Under the pieces are notes generated by a model, which saw only the letters and a program-made list of their open reading frames with translations, was not told where the DNA came from and did no database searches. The position numbers were made by a program, and so were the translations under genes. Shown here in pieces: positions 9,312 through 17,494 of a DNA stretch of 53,117 nucleotides (the first letter of the stretch is position 1; the number at the start of each line of letters is the position of its first letter). Location of the stretch: assembly GCF_000695795.1 (NCBI RefSeq), contig NZ_JNCA01000010.1:1-53117 (forward strand), in the 5' to 3' direction. Source of the stretch: Flavobacterium seoulense. GTDB taxonomy: Bacteria > Bacteroidota > Bacteroidia > Flavobacteriales > Flavobacteriaceae.

Positions 9312-10859
9312 TTATTTCCCTTCAAATACTACAACAGAAAACGCAGGAATAGTTATTTCTAATTTCCCTTTAGCATTTTTAAAGCCTTTGAATTCCTTAG
9401 GTTCAATTGCATTTGGTTTATCAAATGAATTATAGTCCTGTAATTTTTTAGAAGTCAAAATGGTTGCAGTAACATTTTTCAATCCCAATTCAGCCAAATC
9501 AATTTCGATTTTATTTTCTTTCTTAGAATCAACATTTACTAATGAAATATGTACAAAACCGCTTTTATCTTTTGATGCCGAAGCCGAGATTGCAGGCAAA
9601 CTTTTACCTCCTAAAGTGTACATTGGCGAAGTAAAGTTAACAGGCAACAACTCAGCGTCCTGATGCACACGGTACATTTTCATAACATGATAAGTTGGCG
9701 TCAAAATCATTTTAGCCTTATCAGTCAAAATAACTGCTTGCAATACATTGACACATTGCGCTAAATTAGCCATACGAACTCTATCGGCATGGTTATTAAA
9801 AGTATTCAGCGTTGTCCCAGCAATCATAGCATCACGCATAGTGTTTTGTTGGTACAAAAATCCAGGATTAGTCCCTTTTTCTACTTCATACCAGCCACCC
9901 CATTCGTCTACAGCCATGGTTACTTTTTTCTCAGGATCATATTTATCCATGATAGCAGCATGCTTAGCAACTAATTCTTCCATTTTTAAAGCCGATTTCA
10001 TAGTTTCGAAATATTGACTTTCGGTAAAATCAACTGCATCACCTTTTTTCTTCCAATTAATTACAGCATAATGATGTACTCCTAATCCGCCCAACATATT
10101 TGTTGGAATGTTTTTCATCAAAACTTCTGTCCAGTTATAATCGGCACCATTTGAACCAGATGCAATACGTGTAATTCCACCTGTATTTTCCCAATCTGAC
10201 ATAAAAGTGGCATATTTACGATACTCTCCTGAATAATATTCCGGTGTCATATTTCCTCCGCATCCCCAGGCTTCATTTCCTACTCCCCAGAATTTCACTT
10301 TCCAAGGTTCGATTCTTCCGTTTTGTTTACGCAAATCACTCATTGGACTTTTTCCTGCAAAATTTACATATTGAACCCAGTCAGCCAATTCCTGAACTGT
10401 TCCGCTTCCTATGTTTCCAGCTAAATAAGGTTCTGCACCAAGTACTTCACATAAATTCAAAAAATCATGAGTCCCAAAACTATTGTCTTCAGTTGTTCCT
10501 CCCCACCATTGATTTACAATTGTTGGTCGGTTTTCTTTTGGACCAATACCATCTTTCCAATGATAAGTATCGGCAAAACAACCTCCTGGCCATCTTAAAT
10601 TTGGAATTTTTAATTCTTTTAATGCAGCAATAATATCATTTCTAACACCGTTTGTATTTGGAATTTTAGAAGTGTCACCTACAAAAAAACCTCCGTAGAT
10701 ACATCTCCCTAAATGTTCTGCGAAGTGACCATAAATATTTTTATTGATAACAGTAGGCTTCTCAGCTTTTTTAATACTAAGAATTGTGGTTTCTTTTTGT
10801 GAAAAAATAAGTTGACTACAAAAAGTAAAAATCAACAATAAGAACAGATTTTTTTTCAT
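9312..10859 (-). CDS. Alpha-L-arabinofuranosidase, GH51, compact type
   Basis: The first gene of the arabinan operon. I place the start at the ATG at 10859, giving 515 residues with a clean signal peptide (about 1-21). A longer frame reaches 10982 but would cross the candidate promoter. Catalytic residues: acid/base Glu196 (GVGNEAWG) and nucleophile Glu319 (AVDEWGGW); RWPGGCFADTYHW at 89-101 is a GH51 signature. It lacks the inserted binding domain of the other GH51 (5313-7298). The two forms may divide work between polymer and oligosaccharides. Its stop codon is 5 bp before the next gene. Confidence 0.94.
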   Translation of the reverse strand: MKKNLFLLLIFTFCSQLIFSQKETTILSIKKAEKPTVINKNIYGHFAEHLGRCIYGGFFVGDTSKIPNTNGVRNDIIAALKELKIPNLRWPGGCFADTYHWKDGIGPKENRPTIVNQWWGGTTEDNSFGTHDFLNLCEVLGAEPYLAGNIGSGTVQELADWVQYVNFAGKSPMSDLRKQNGRIEPWKVKFWGVGNEAWGCGGNMTPEYYSGEYRKYATFMSDWENTGGITRIASGSNGADYNWTEVLMKNIPTNMLGGLGVHHYAVINWKKKGDAVDFTESQYFETMKSALKMEELVAKHAAIMDKYDPEKKVTMAVDEWGGWYEVEKGTNPGFLYQQNTMRDAMIAGTTLNTFNNHADRVRMANLAQCVNVLQAVILTDKAKMILTPTYHVMKMYRVHQDAELLPVNFTSPMYTLGGKSLPAISASASKDKSGFVHISLVNVDSKKENKIEIDLAELGLKNVTATILTSKKLQDYNSFDKPNAIEPKEFKGFKNAKGKLEITIPAFSVVVFEGK

Positions 10860-10903
10860 TCTGGTTGCTTTTTTATTGGTTATAAGTGTATGTTTAACAT
10901 TTG

Positions 10904-10936
10904 TAAATATAAGTAAAATAAAAAGATAAAAACAAA
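10904..10936 (-). promoter_or_regulatory. Candidate promoter of the arabinan operon
   Basis: On the minus strand, TTTG (10936-10933) lies 21 bp before TATATTTA (10911-10904), a 7/8 match to TAnnTTTG. This is the arrangement expected of a Bacteroidota housekeeping sigma promoter. Transcription would begin near 10898, about 40 bp before the GH51 start codon. Confidence 0.45.
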
Positions 10937-10952
10937 CTAAAAGAAAGAAATA

Positions 10953-10965
10953 AGTATCAAATACT
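10953..10965. promoter_or_regulatory. Inverted repeat, candidate AraR operator near the arabinan promoter
   Basis: AGTAT and ATACT flank CAA as a perfect 5-bp inverted repeat, placed just upstream of the candidate -33 box of the GH51 gene and in the araR intergenic region. Position suggests a regulator site; short palindromes also occur by chance in AT-rich DNA. Confidence 0.3.
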
Positions 10966-11056
10966 AAGGTATTTATTAACAAACTGACAAGTAAATTGAG
11001 ACGTCACAACGAAAATAAATATTGTAGCAAAATAGACTTAAAATTATCTAAAGTTA

Positions 11057-11081
11057 AATCATTGAATTATCAATAATGATT
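11057..11081. promoter_or_regulatory. Imperfect palindrome in the araR intergenic region
   Basis: AATCATT (11057-11063) is the exact reverse complement of AATGATT (11075-11081), and ATTGA/TCAAT pair inside it (11061-11074). It lies midway in the 324-bp space between araR and the divergent operon. It is a candidate second operator. Apart from this, the promoter and the repeat at 10953, I see nothing else in 10860-11183. Confidence 0.3.
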
Positions 11082-11183
11082 TTAAATAAATCGACTCGTT
11101 TTTTGTAGAAAAATGAAAATTAATTAAATTATGATACTTTTTTAGAAAGTGACTATATTTACCCAAAAAATAAACAAACTAAG

Positions 11184-11873
11184 ATGTTAAATAATTATAG
11201 CGCCGAGGACAAAGTCTTACTATCTGTCGATTGCATCATTTTTGGTTTTGACAAAGAAGGCTTAAAGATATTATTGATCAAAAGAGATTTTGCTCCCGAG
11301 AAAGGAAAATGGTCTTTAATGGGAGGTTTTTTAAAGAAAAGTGAGTCTTTAAATGGTGCTGCAATTAGGGTTCTAAATCGTTATACCGGACTTCAGGATA
11401 TTTACATGGAGCAATTGTATGCTTATAGTGAAGTAGACAGAGACCCGGTTGACCGAACTATTTCGGTAGCTTTTTATGCACTGATTAATATTGAAAATCA
11501 CGATACTGATTTAATAAAAGATCACGAGGCCGAGTGGTTTAGCATTTCTAAAATGCCTAATCTAATTTTTGACCATAACGAAATGGTAAATCATGCTGTG
11601 AGAAGATTACGCTACAGAACCTCAACAAAACCGGTAGGATTTGAACTTTTGCCTGAAAAATTCACCATGCGCCAGTTACTGGAATTGTATGAAGCAATTT
11701 TAGACAAAGAATTAGACAAAAGAAATTTCATTAGTAAAATCAATTCCTTAGACATTTTAGTGAAACTAAATGAGAAAGACATGCTTTCGTCCAGAAAAGG
11801 TTCTTATTTATATATGTTTGACAAAGAAAAATACGAAGATAAATTGCTCAATCATTTTGTTCTGAATTTATAA
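11184..11873 (+). CDS. araR: AraR-type Nudix-fold transcriptional regulator of arabinose use
   Basis: This 229-residue protein has an N-terminal Nudix-like domain (about 10-145) and a C-terminal winged-helix region (about 150-229), the architecture of the NrtR/AraR regulators known from Bacteroides. The Nudix box is present but degenerate: Gly48, Glu54, Arg62 and Gly69 are kept, while the catalytic glutamates are replaced (Val63, Arg66, Tyr67). Hydrolysis is therefore unlikely and the domain probably senses sugar. It is transcribed divergently from the arabinan/arabinose genes, which are the obvious targets. Established knowledge: Bacteroides AraR responds to L-arabinose. The direction of regulation here is inferred. 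Confidence 0.9.
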   Translation: MLNNYSAEDKVLLSVDCIIFGFDKEGLKILLIKRDFAPEKGKWSLMGGFLKKSESLNGAAIRVLNRYTGLQDIYMEQLYAYSEVDRDPVDRTISVAFYALINIENHDTDLIKDHEAEWFSISKMPNLIFDHNEMVNHAVRRLRYRTSTKPVGFELLPEKFTMRQLLELYEAILDKELDKRNFISKINSLDILVKLNEKDMLSSRKGSYLYMFDKEKYEDKLLNHFVLNL

Positions 11874-11904
11874 TTTTCATTTACTTTTTCGAAAATCAAA
11901 ATAA

Positions 11905-11931
11905 AAAACCCGCCTCAATGAGACGGGTTTT
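11905..11931. terminator. Bidirectional terminator between araR and gapN
   Basis: AAAACCCG (11905-11912) pairs with CGGGTTTT (11924-11931), with an inner CTC/GAG stem. The A-run and T-run on either side serve both convergent genes. Confidence 0.85.
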
Positions 11932-11960
11932 CCTGTTTTTAGATTGTTTTTAGTTAAGTA

Positions 11961-13541
11961 CTACAAGATATAATCGGTATTAATAAAGTTAGATTCTTTA
12001 CTATTCAATAATTCTTGTAATATTTCGTTATTGTAAGCATTGTCTTTAGAAGCTACAAAAGTTCTAATTGAGAATGAACGTAAGGCGTCAAAAACACTTA
12101 ATGTACCTACAGCAGAATCTTTACGACCTGTAAACGGATACACATCCGGTCCACGTTGGCAAGAGCTGTTCAGGTTTACTCTACATACTAAGTTTACTAA
12201 AGCATCAATAAGCGGCGCAATAGTTGTGATATTTTTACCAAATAAACTTACTTGCTGACCATAATTAGACTCAGCCATATCGTTTAATGGTTCCTGAATA
12301 TCTTTGAAAGTCATAATTGGCACCACTGGTCCAAATTGCTCTTCGTGATACAAACGCATTTCTTTATTCACAGGGAATAAAACTGCTGGGAAAATATAAT
12401 TTTCAGAATGTTGTCCACCTTTTTGGTTGATGATTTTAGCTCCTTTTGCAGTAGCATCATCAATTAAACCTTGAATATAAGCTGGTTTTTCTGCTTCCGG
12501 AAGCGGAGTCAATGCAACTGATTTGTCCCAAGGATTTCCAAAAACCAATGCATCTACTGCCTGAGAGAATCTTTTATTGAATTCTTCAGCAATTGATTCG
12601 TGAACATATAAAACTTTTAAAGCCGTACAACGTTGCCCATTGAAAGACAAAGTTCCTGTAATACATTCTGAAATAGCCAAATCTAAATCGGCATCAGGTA
12701 AAATAATAGCTGGATTTTTAGCTTCTAAACCTAAAACAAGACGTAATCTGTTTTTATTTGGATGTTGATCCTGCAAAGCAATTGCTGATTTACTGTTTCC
12801 AATTAAAGCCAAAATATCTACCACTCCTGATTTCATGATTGGAGAAGCAATTTCTCTACCTCTACCATACACGATATTAATAGCACCTTTTGGAAAACTG
12901 GTTTTAAAAGCTTCTAATAATGGCGAAATTAGCAATACTCCGTTTTTAGCAGGCTTAAAAATTACTGGATTCCCCATAATTAAAGCAGGAATCAGTAATG
13001 AAAAAGTTTCATTCAAAGGATAATTGTAAGGTCCTAAACATAAAACTACTCCAATAGGTCCTCTACGAATCATAGCATTTACACCCTGGCTTTTAGTAAA
13101 ACGAGCATTACTTCGGTCTAATTGTTTGTAATGTTCGATAGTATCGTAAATATAATCTACTGTTCTGTCAAATTCCTTTTCAGAATCTCCTAATGATTTT
13201 CCAATTTCCCACATTAACAATTTCACTACTTCCTGACGGGTAGTTTTCATTTGTGTAACGAAATTCTCCATACATTTAATACGATCGGCTACTTTCATAG
13301 TTGGCCATAATCCCTGACCGTGATTAAAAGCATTTTTTGCAGAATTAACAACCTCAGCAGCTTCTTCCTCTCCCATAAAAGGAATAGTTCCTAATAAAGT
13401 AGGAGCATATTTTTCGGTAGAAGAAATAGTAGAATAAACTTCAGTTGTTTTTCCTGTCCATTTTTTTAATTCGCCATCAACTAAATAAGTATCCTGGTGT
13501 ATTAATTTTGTTATTTTAAATTCTTCTGGTATTGAATTCAT
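11961..13541 (-). CDS. gapN: NADP-dependent glyceraldehyde-3-phosphate dehydrogenase-like aldehyde dehydrogenase
   Basis: A 526-residue aldehyde dehydrogenase superfamily protein. Catalytic residues are in place: Asn173 (GPYNYPLNE), Lys197 (FKPAKNG), Glu273 (GLEAKNP) and Cys305 (NGQRCTA). The GPYNYPLNE signature and the RCTALK segment are characteristic of non-phosphorylating GapN enzymes, which oxidise glyceraldehyde 3-phosphate to 3-phosphoglycerate and yield NADPH. It stands convergent to araR and 44 bp after the rhodanese gene on the same strand. A different aldehyde substrate cannot be excluded. Confidence 0.88.
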   Translation of the reverse strand: MNSIPEEFKITKLIHQDTYLVDGELKKWTGKTTEVYSTISSTEKYAPTLLGTIPFMGEEEAAEVVNSAKNAFNHGQGLWPTMKVADRIKCMENFVTQMKTTRQEVVKLLMWEIGKSLGDSEKEFDRTVDYIYDTIEHYKQLDRSNARFTKSQGVNAMIRRGPIGVVLCLGPYNYPLNETFSLLIPALIMGNPVIFKPAKNGVLLISPLLEAFKTSFPKGAINIVYGRGREIASPIMKSGVVDILALIGNSKSAIALQDQHPNKNRLRLVLGLEAKNPAIILPDADLDLAISECITGTLSFNGQRCTALKVLYVHESIAEEFNKRFSQAVDALVFGNPWDKSVALTPLPEAEKPAYIQGLIDDATAKGAKIINQKGGQHSENYIFPAVLFPVNKEMRLYHEEQFGPVVPIMTFKDIQEPLNDMAESNYGQQVSLFGKNITTIAPLIDALVNLVCRVNLNSSCQRGPDVYPFTGRKDSAVGTLSVFDALRSFSIRTFVASKDNAYNNEILQELLNSKESNFINTDYIL

Positions 13542-13585
13542 CTAGTTTTAATATTTTAGTTAGTGTTAATAAATGCAGTAGGATT

Positions 13586-13897
13586 TTAAGGAGTAACTAC
13601 TTCTCCATCCCAATCTAACATACCTCCCAATAAGTTATAGGCATTATCAAATCCTAATTCATTCATGATTTCGCAAGCCTTTGCACTTCTAGCACCAGAA
13701 CGGCAGTAAACATAGTAATTCTTACTTTTGTCTAATTGTTCAATTTCAGAAATAAAGCCCTGACCTTTGTGAATATCAATGTTTATGGCATTAGGAATAA
13801 TCCCTTCATCACATTCGTCTTCAGTTCTTACATCTAAAATTACTGCATTCTCATCTGCTTCGAGTTGAGCAATCCAATCTTCTTGTGTCAAATTCAT
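13586..13897 (-). CDS. Single-domain rhodanese
   Basis: A 103-residue rhodanese domain. The start is set at the ATG at 13897; a TTG 9 bp upstream adds only three residues. The active-site loop YCRSGARS holds the sulfur-accepting cysteine (Cys65 by this start), and LDVRTEDECDEG is the usual early motif. There is no signal peptide, so it is cytoplasmic. It may deliver sulfane sulfur or detoxify thiol compounds; the physiological partner is unknown. It lies 44 bp upstream of gapN on the same strand. Confidence 0.9.
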   Translation of the reverse strand: MNLTQEDWIAQLEADENAVILDVRTEDECDEGIIPNAINIDIHKGQGFISEIEQLDKSKNYYVYCRSGARSAKACEIMNELGFDNAYNLLGGMLDWDGEVVTP

Positions 13898-14219
13898 AAT
13901 AATCAATTATTGTGTTTTTGTAAAATTACGATGTTTTAGCATTAAATAAACGTGATTCATTTGATTTAGAGAATAATTTAAAGAAAACGTTTTAGTGGGG
14001 TTGAAATAATCAACGTTTTTTACAATCACTTAATTTTTTGTTAAAAACTCAGTGGTTATTTCCCTTAAAAATGCACTTTCTTCAATTTGGTATTTTAAAA
14101 AACTGACTTTTATTCTTAAGAAAACAGCAAATAGCTACTATTTTATTTCTGTTTCTTTTACCAAAGTCTTAGAATTTTATCTAAAAAACTACTATATTAA
14201 CAACATAAATACTTTTTAA
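13898..14219. other. 322-bp divergent intergenic region without a recognisable gene
   Basis: This AT-rich space separates the rhodanese gene (minus) from the lipoprotein gene (plus). It should hold both promoters, but only weak TAnnTTTA-like boxes are visible and I see no convincing operator, hairpin or small frame. Confidence 0.5.
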
Positions 14220-14897
14220 ATGAGATACTTATTTTTAGCATTACATCTATTTATTTTTAGCTGTAATTTTCAAAAGAAAAATCAAGAGATAAATACAATT
14301 AATAATTCTACAAACAAGAATGAGATTGACACATTATTAAATGATAAAAAATATTTTGCTATTGGCAACAAAGGAGCTACTCTAAAAATTATAGATCTTA
14401 AAGATTCAATAAAATTCAAAACTTTTGATGTAATTGATAGTAAAGACTCTATTTTAGTAATAGCAAAAAAGCTTGACACTTTAAATTTTAAATTATTCCT
14501 AAAAATGAATTCAGATTTAAAATTTGAAAATTACAAAGTTGAAGTTTACAATGGAAAATTAGCTGATCCAAATTTTGAATCACTCCCATCTGCTAAAAGA
14601 TATGTCACTCGAATAAAAGAAGGAATTAAAAACGGGATTAATTTTGCTGGTAAGTTTACCCTAATAACTTGGGGATGTGGCTCACCTTGTCAAGGAGGTG
14701 TAATAATTAATAGAATTAATGGAAATATTTATGATGATTATTCTACAGCATACGGTTCTGACTTTAAAAAAGACAGTAAACTAATAATAATGAATTCTGG
14801 CATCATAGATACAGAAACTAAACTTATTCCATTTCATACCATTGTTAATTTAGAATATAAACTTTGGGAAGAAACGAAATTTATAGATTTGGAATAA
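14220..14897 (+). CDS. Conserved hypothetical lipoprotein with WGCGxxCQGG motif
   Basis: A 225-residue protein that begins with a lipoprotein signal (lipobox FIFSC, Cys15), so it is envelope-anchored. The variable N-terminal half is Asn/Lys/Asp-rich. The C-terminal half (about 115-215) has a conserved-looking block: GINFAGKFTLITWGCGSPC, then QGGVIINRINGNIY and a later KDSKLIIMNSG. The two cysteines of GCGSPC could form a disulfide. I recall similar uncharacterised proteins in diverse bacteria but know no function. It stands alone, divergent from the rhodanese gene and convergent with cydB (3 bp between stop codons). Confidence 0.8.
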   Translation: MRYLFLALHLFIFSCNFQKKNQEINTINNSTNKNEIDTLLNDKKYFAIGNKGATLKIIDLKDSIKFKTFDVIDSKDSILVIAKKLDTLNFKLFLKMNSDLKFENYKVEVYNGKLADPNFESLPSAKRYVTRIKEGIKNGINFAGKFTLITWGCGSPCQGGVIINRINGNIYDDYSTAYGSDFKKDSKLIIMNSGIIDTETKLIPFHTIVNLEYKLWEETKFIDLE

Positions 14898-14900
14898 AAA

Positions 14901-15977
14901 TCAATGTTCCCCATACCCCACATCATCCATTTTACCATTGAATACTTTGTACTGGATAATAAAATAACCAATTACCAGAGCCAAAGCAATAACAAACCAA
15001 TATACGCCCACTGATAAAGCATATTCTCCATTAGCAACATTATAAATAGTTAGCGAAGGGTTAACAGTATTAGTAGAAGGCAAAACAACTGGAAAAATAG
15101 AAGCTGTTGTAGAAGTGAATCCGCCCACGAGGAAAAGAGTCGAAAATAAAAATCCGGTTCCGTCTTTTTTGAAAGTTCTAATTTTGAAAAGTCCAAACAA
15201 ACCCACAAACGTAATTATTGGAAAAATAAAAAGTATCGGGTTATCAATAAAATTATGAAATGGTTCTTTTTCAATAATATGCCAAACCGATAATGAAACA
15301 ATAACTAATCCTAGCAAAACAAAATTCATTCTATAAATCATTTGTCTCAATTGGAAATTTAAAGAAGAATTGGTTTTGTAAATAATCCAATTCGCACCAT
15401 GAATCATCAAAGCTACCACACTTACAACGCCAAGAAAAAGCGTAAACCAATCGATAATTCCCAGCTCGGCAGCTTCAGGACTAAAAGTGGAATTCCATAA
15501 TGGTAAAAAGAAAAAATGAGGTTCCTGAGTAGAAACACCATTATTAACCATCCCCAGATTAACGCCACGAACAACATTGCCTAACGCCATTCCGAAAAAC
15601 AATGCCAGTAAAAAACTCGCTATCCCGAAGGCTTTGTCCCAGACTGCTTCCCACATTCTGTTGTGAATTTGCCCTCGCAATTCTAAGCCTACAGCCCTAA
15701 AAATTAGCAGCCACAAAATCATCATTAGTGGCAAATAAAATCCACTGAAAGAAGCCGCATACAAGGTAGGGAAAGCGTAAAATAAAACACCTCCTGCTGC
15801 AATTAGCCAAACTTCATTTGCATCCCAAAAAGGACCAATTGCATTTGTAATTGCTTTTTTATCTTTCTCTGTTTTGGCAAAAAATAAATGAATAATTCCT
15901 GCTCCAAAATCGTAACCATCCAGCACTAAATAAGTAGCCAAAATGCCTATTAACACAACATACCAAAAGAATTCCAT
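14901..15977 (-). CDS. cydB: Cytochrome bd ubiquinol oxidase subunit II
   Basis: A 358-residue integral membrane protein with about eight to nine hydrophobic segments. The N-terminal LDGYDFGAGIIH and IGPFWDANEVWLIAAGG blocks are the CydB signatures. With CydA it forms the high-affinity quinol oxidase that reduces oxygen to water in the inner membrane under low oxygen. It follows cydA by 3 bp, so the two are cotranscribed and probably translationally coupled. I saw no cydX-like small subunit in the gap before araR-side genes. Confidence 0.97.
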   Translation of the reverse strand: MEFFWYVVLIGILATYLVLDGYDFGAGIIHLFFAKTEKDKKAITNAIGPFWDANEVWLIAAGGVLFYAFPTLYAASFSGFYLPLMMILWLLIFRAVGLELRGQIHNRMWEAVWDKAFGIASFLLALFFGMALGNVVRGVNLGMVNNGVSTQEPHFFFLPLWNSTFSPEAAELGIIDWFTLFLGVVSVVALMIHGANWIIYKTNSSLNFQLRQMIYRMNFVLLGLVIVSLSVWHIIEKEPFHNFIDNPILFIFPIITFVGLFGLFKIRTFKKDGTGFLFSTLFLVGGFTSTTASIFPVVLPSTNTVNPSLTIYNVANGEYALSVGVYWFVIALALVIGYFIIQYKVFNGKMDDVGYGEH

Positions 15978-15980
15978 ACC

Positions 15981-17312
15981 TTAATGTTTTTCTGGTTCCG
16001 GACCGTTATAAATAATTTTTCCAACTAACAAGGCGTACAACATACCTAATAAAGCATACAAACCGACGAATCCCATCAAGGTAAACAAGGTGTTTCCTGA
16101 AGAAACTGTTGGCGAAGCTCCATCGGCAGTGCGTAATAAATCATAGACTAACCACGGCTGACGTCCTAATTCTGCGGTGTACCAACCCGTAATATTTGCG
16201 ATATAAGGAAATGGCATCAGGAATAAAAACGCCCACAATAACCATTTGGTTTTATACAATTGCTCTCTGCTTAACTGAAAAGCCGACAATAGCATCACTC
16301 CAATAAAAAGCGTACCTAAACCTACCATAATATGATAAGCATAGTACAATCCTGAAATATTTGTTGGATGTGTATCTTCCGGAAATTGGTCTAAGCCTTT
16401 TACTTCGGTATCCCAGTTACCATAGGTTAAAAAACTCAACACATTAGGCACTGCAATTTTATTATCCAGTTTTTTGTCTTTTACGTCTGGCTGACCAATT
16501 AATACAATTTCGGCTCCTTTTTCTTCAGTATGGAAAATTCCTTCCATAGCAGCAAAAGTTGCCGGCTGATGTTTTACAACATTTTTAGCCAATAAATCGC
16601 CTGTAGGCATCGCAACAATAATACTCGAAATCAAACCGAAAATAACTCCGGTTTTTAAAAACAGTTTTCCATAAGAAACATTTCTGTTCGATAAAATATA
16701 AAAAGCACCAATTCCTGCTACAACAAAAGAACTCGTGACCATCGATGCGGCCTGATTGTGTAAATACGAAGGCCAAAGCCAAACATTAGTAAACAAAGAA
16801 GAAAAGTTAGTCAGTACAAATTTTCCGTTTTTCAATATTTCATAACCTACCGGATGCTGCATCCAGGAATGCGTTGCGATAATTAAAAATCCGCTGGCCC
16901 AGGATCCTAAACAAATTAATAATCCGGTTACAAAATGCCATCGATGTCCCAGAATTTTTTCGCCAAATAAGAACATTCCTAAAAAAGAAGATTCCAGAAA
17001 AAACGAAAACATACCTTCCATTGCTAAAGTCTGTCCAATAATTCCCCCTGTTAATTCCGAAAACTTAGCCCAGTTAGTCCCAAACTGAAATTCCATTGGA
17101 ATTCCGGTAACCACACCCATCGCAAAATTGAGGGCAAAAATCCGCATCCAAAAATGGGTTGCTTTGTTGTAATGTGTATCATTTGTTTTTAAGAATCTCC
17201 ATTTAAAATAAACAATGATTAACGAAAGTCCCATTGTTAACTGCGGAAATAGGTAATGAAAAGTAATGGTAAACGCAAATTGCATTCGATCATAAAAGAG
17301 CATTTCTTCCAT
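15981..17312 (-). CDS. cydA: Cytochrome bd ubiquinol oxidase subunit I
   Basis: A 443-residue membrane protein. I use the ATG at 17312; a TTG at 17339 would add nine unlikely residues. Heme and proton-path residues fall at the E. coli numbers or one off: His19 (TFHYLFPQL), Glu99 and Glu107 (AMEGMFSFFLESSF) and His185 (YLHNQAAS). The GRQPW motif follows the quinol loop. It is much shorter than E. coli CydA (522 residues), consistent with a short-Q-loop type. It precedes cydB. A divergent sulfur-metabolism gene begins at 17495, leaving a shared 182-bp control region. Confidence 0.97.
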   Translation of the reverse strand: MEEMLFYDRMQFAFTITFHYLFPQLTMGLSLIIVYFKWRFLKTNDTHYNKATHFWMRIFALNFAMGVVTGIPMEFQFGTNWAKFSELTGGIIGQTLAMEGMFSFFLESSFLGMFLFGEKILGHRWHFVTGLLICLGSWASGFLIIATHSWMQHPVGYEILKNGKFVLTNFSSLFTNVWLWPSYLHNQAASMVTSSFVVAGIGAFYILSNRNVSYGKLFLKTGVIFGLISSIIVAMPTGDLLAKNVVKHQPATFAAMEGIFHTEEKGAEIVLIGQPDVKDKKLDNKIAVPNVLSFLTYGNWDTEVKGLDQFPEDTHPTNISGLYYAYHIMVGLGTLFIGVMLLSAFQLSREQLYKTKWLLWAFLFLMPFPYIANITGWYTAELGRQPWLVYDLLRTADGASPTVSSGNTLFTLMGFVGLYALLGMLYALLVGKIIYNGPEPEKH

Positions 17313-17494
17313 TGGGCAGGATTTTTTTTGATAGTGCAAATTTAACCCAAACAGCCCGAAAACTCCCTATAAAACTAAAGCAAAATTTATTATTTTCTGT
17401 TTTCGAATTAAGCAATTAAAATTCTTTACGTAACTTTAATGACCAACCGTCTTGAAGTAAACAATTTCATTACCTCTGACTAAAAAATAATGAT

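Noticed and set aside
10244..10633. 129-codon plus-strand frame inside the GH51 gene
   Set aside because: It lies antisense to a complete, conserved enzyme and shows no domain; an antisense shadow.
10860..10982. Longer start for the compact GH51 enzyme
   Set aside because: It would place 41 odd hydrophobic residues before a clean signal peptide and would read through the candidate promoter.
17313..17339. TTG start for cydA
   Set aside because: The added residues are not part of the CydA N-terminus; the ATG at 17312 puts His19 at the expected position.
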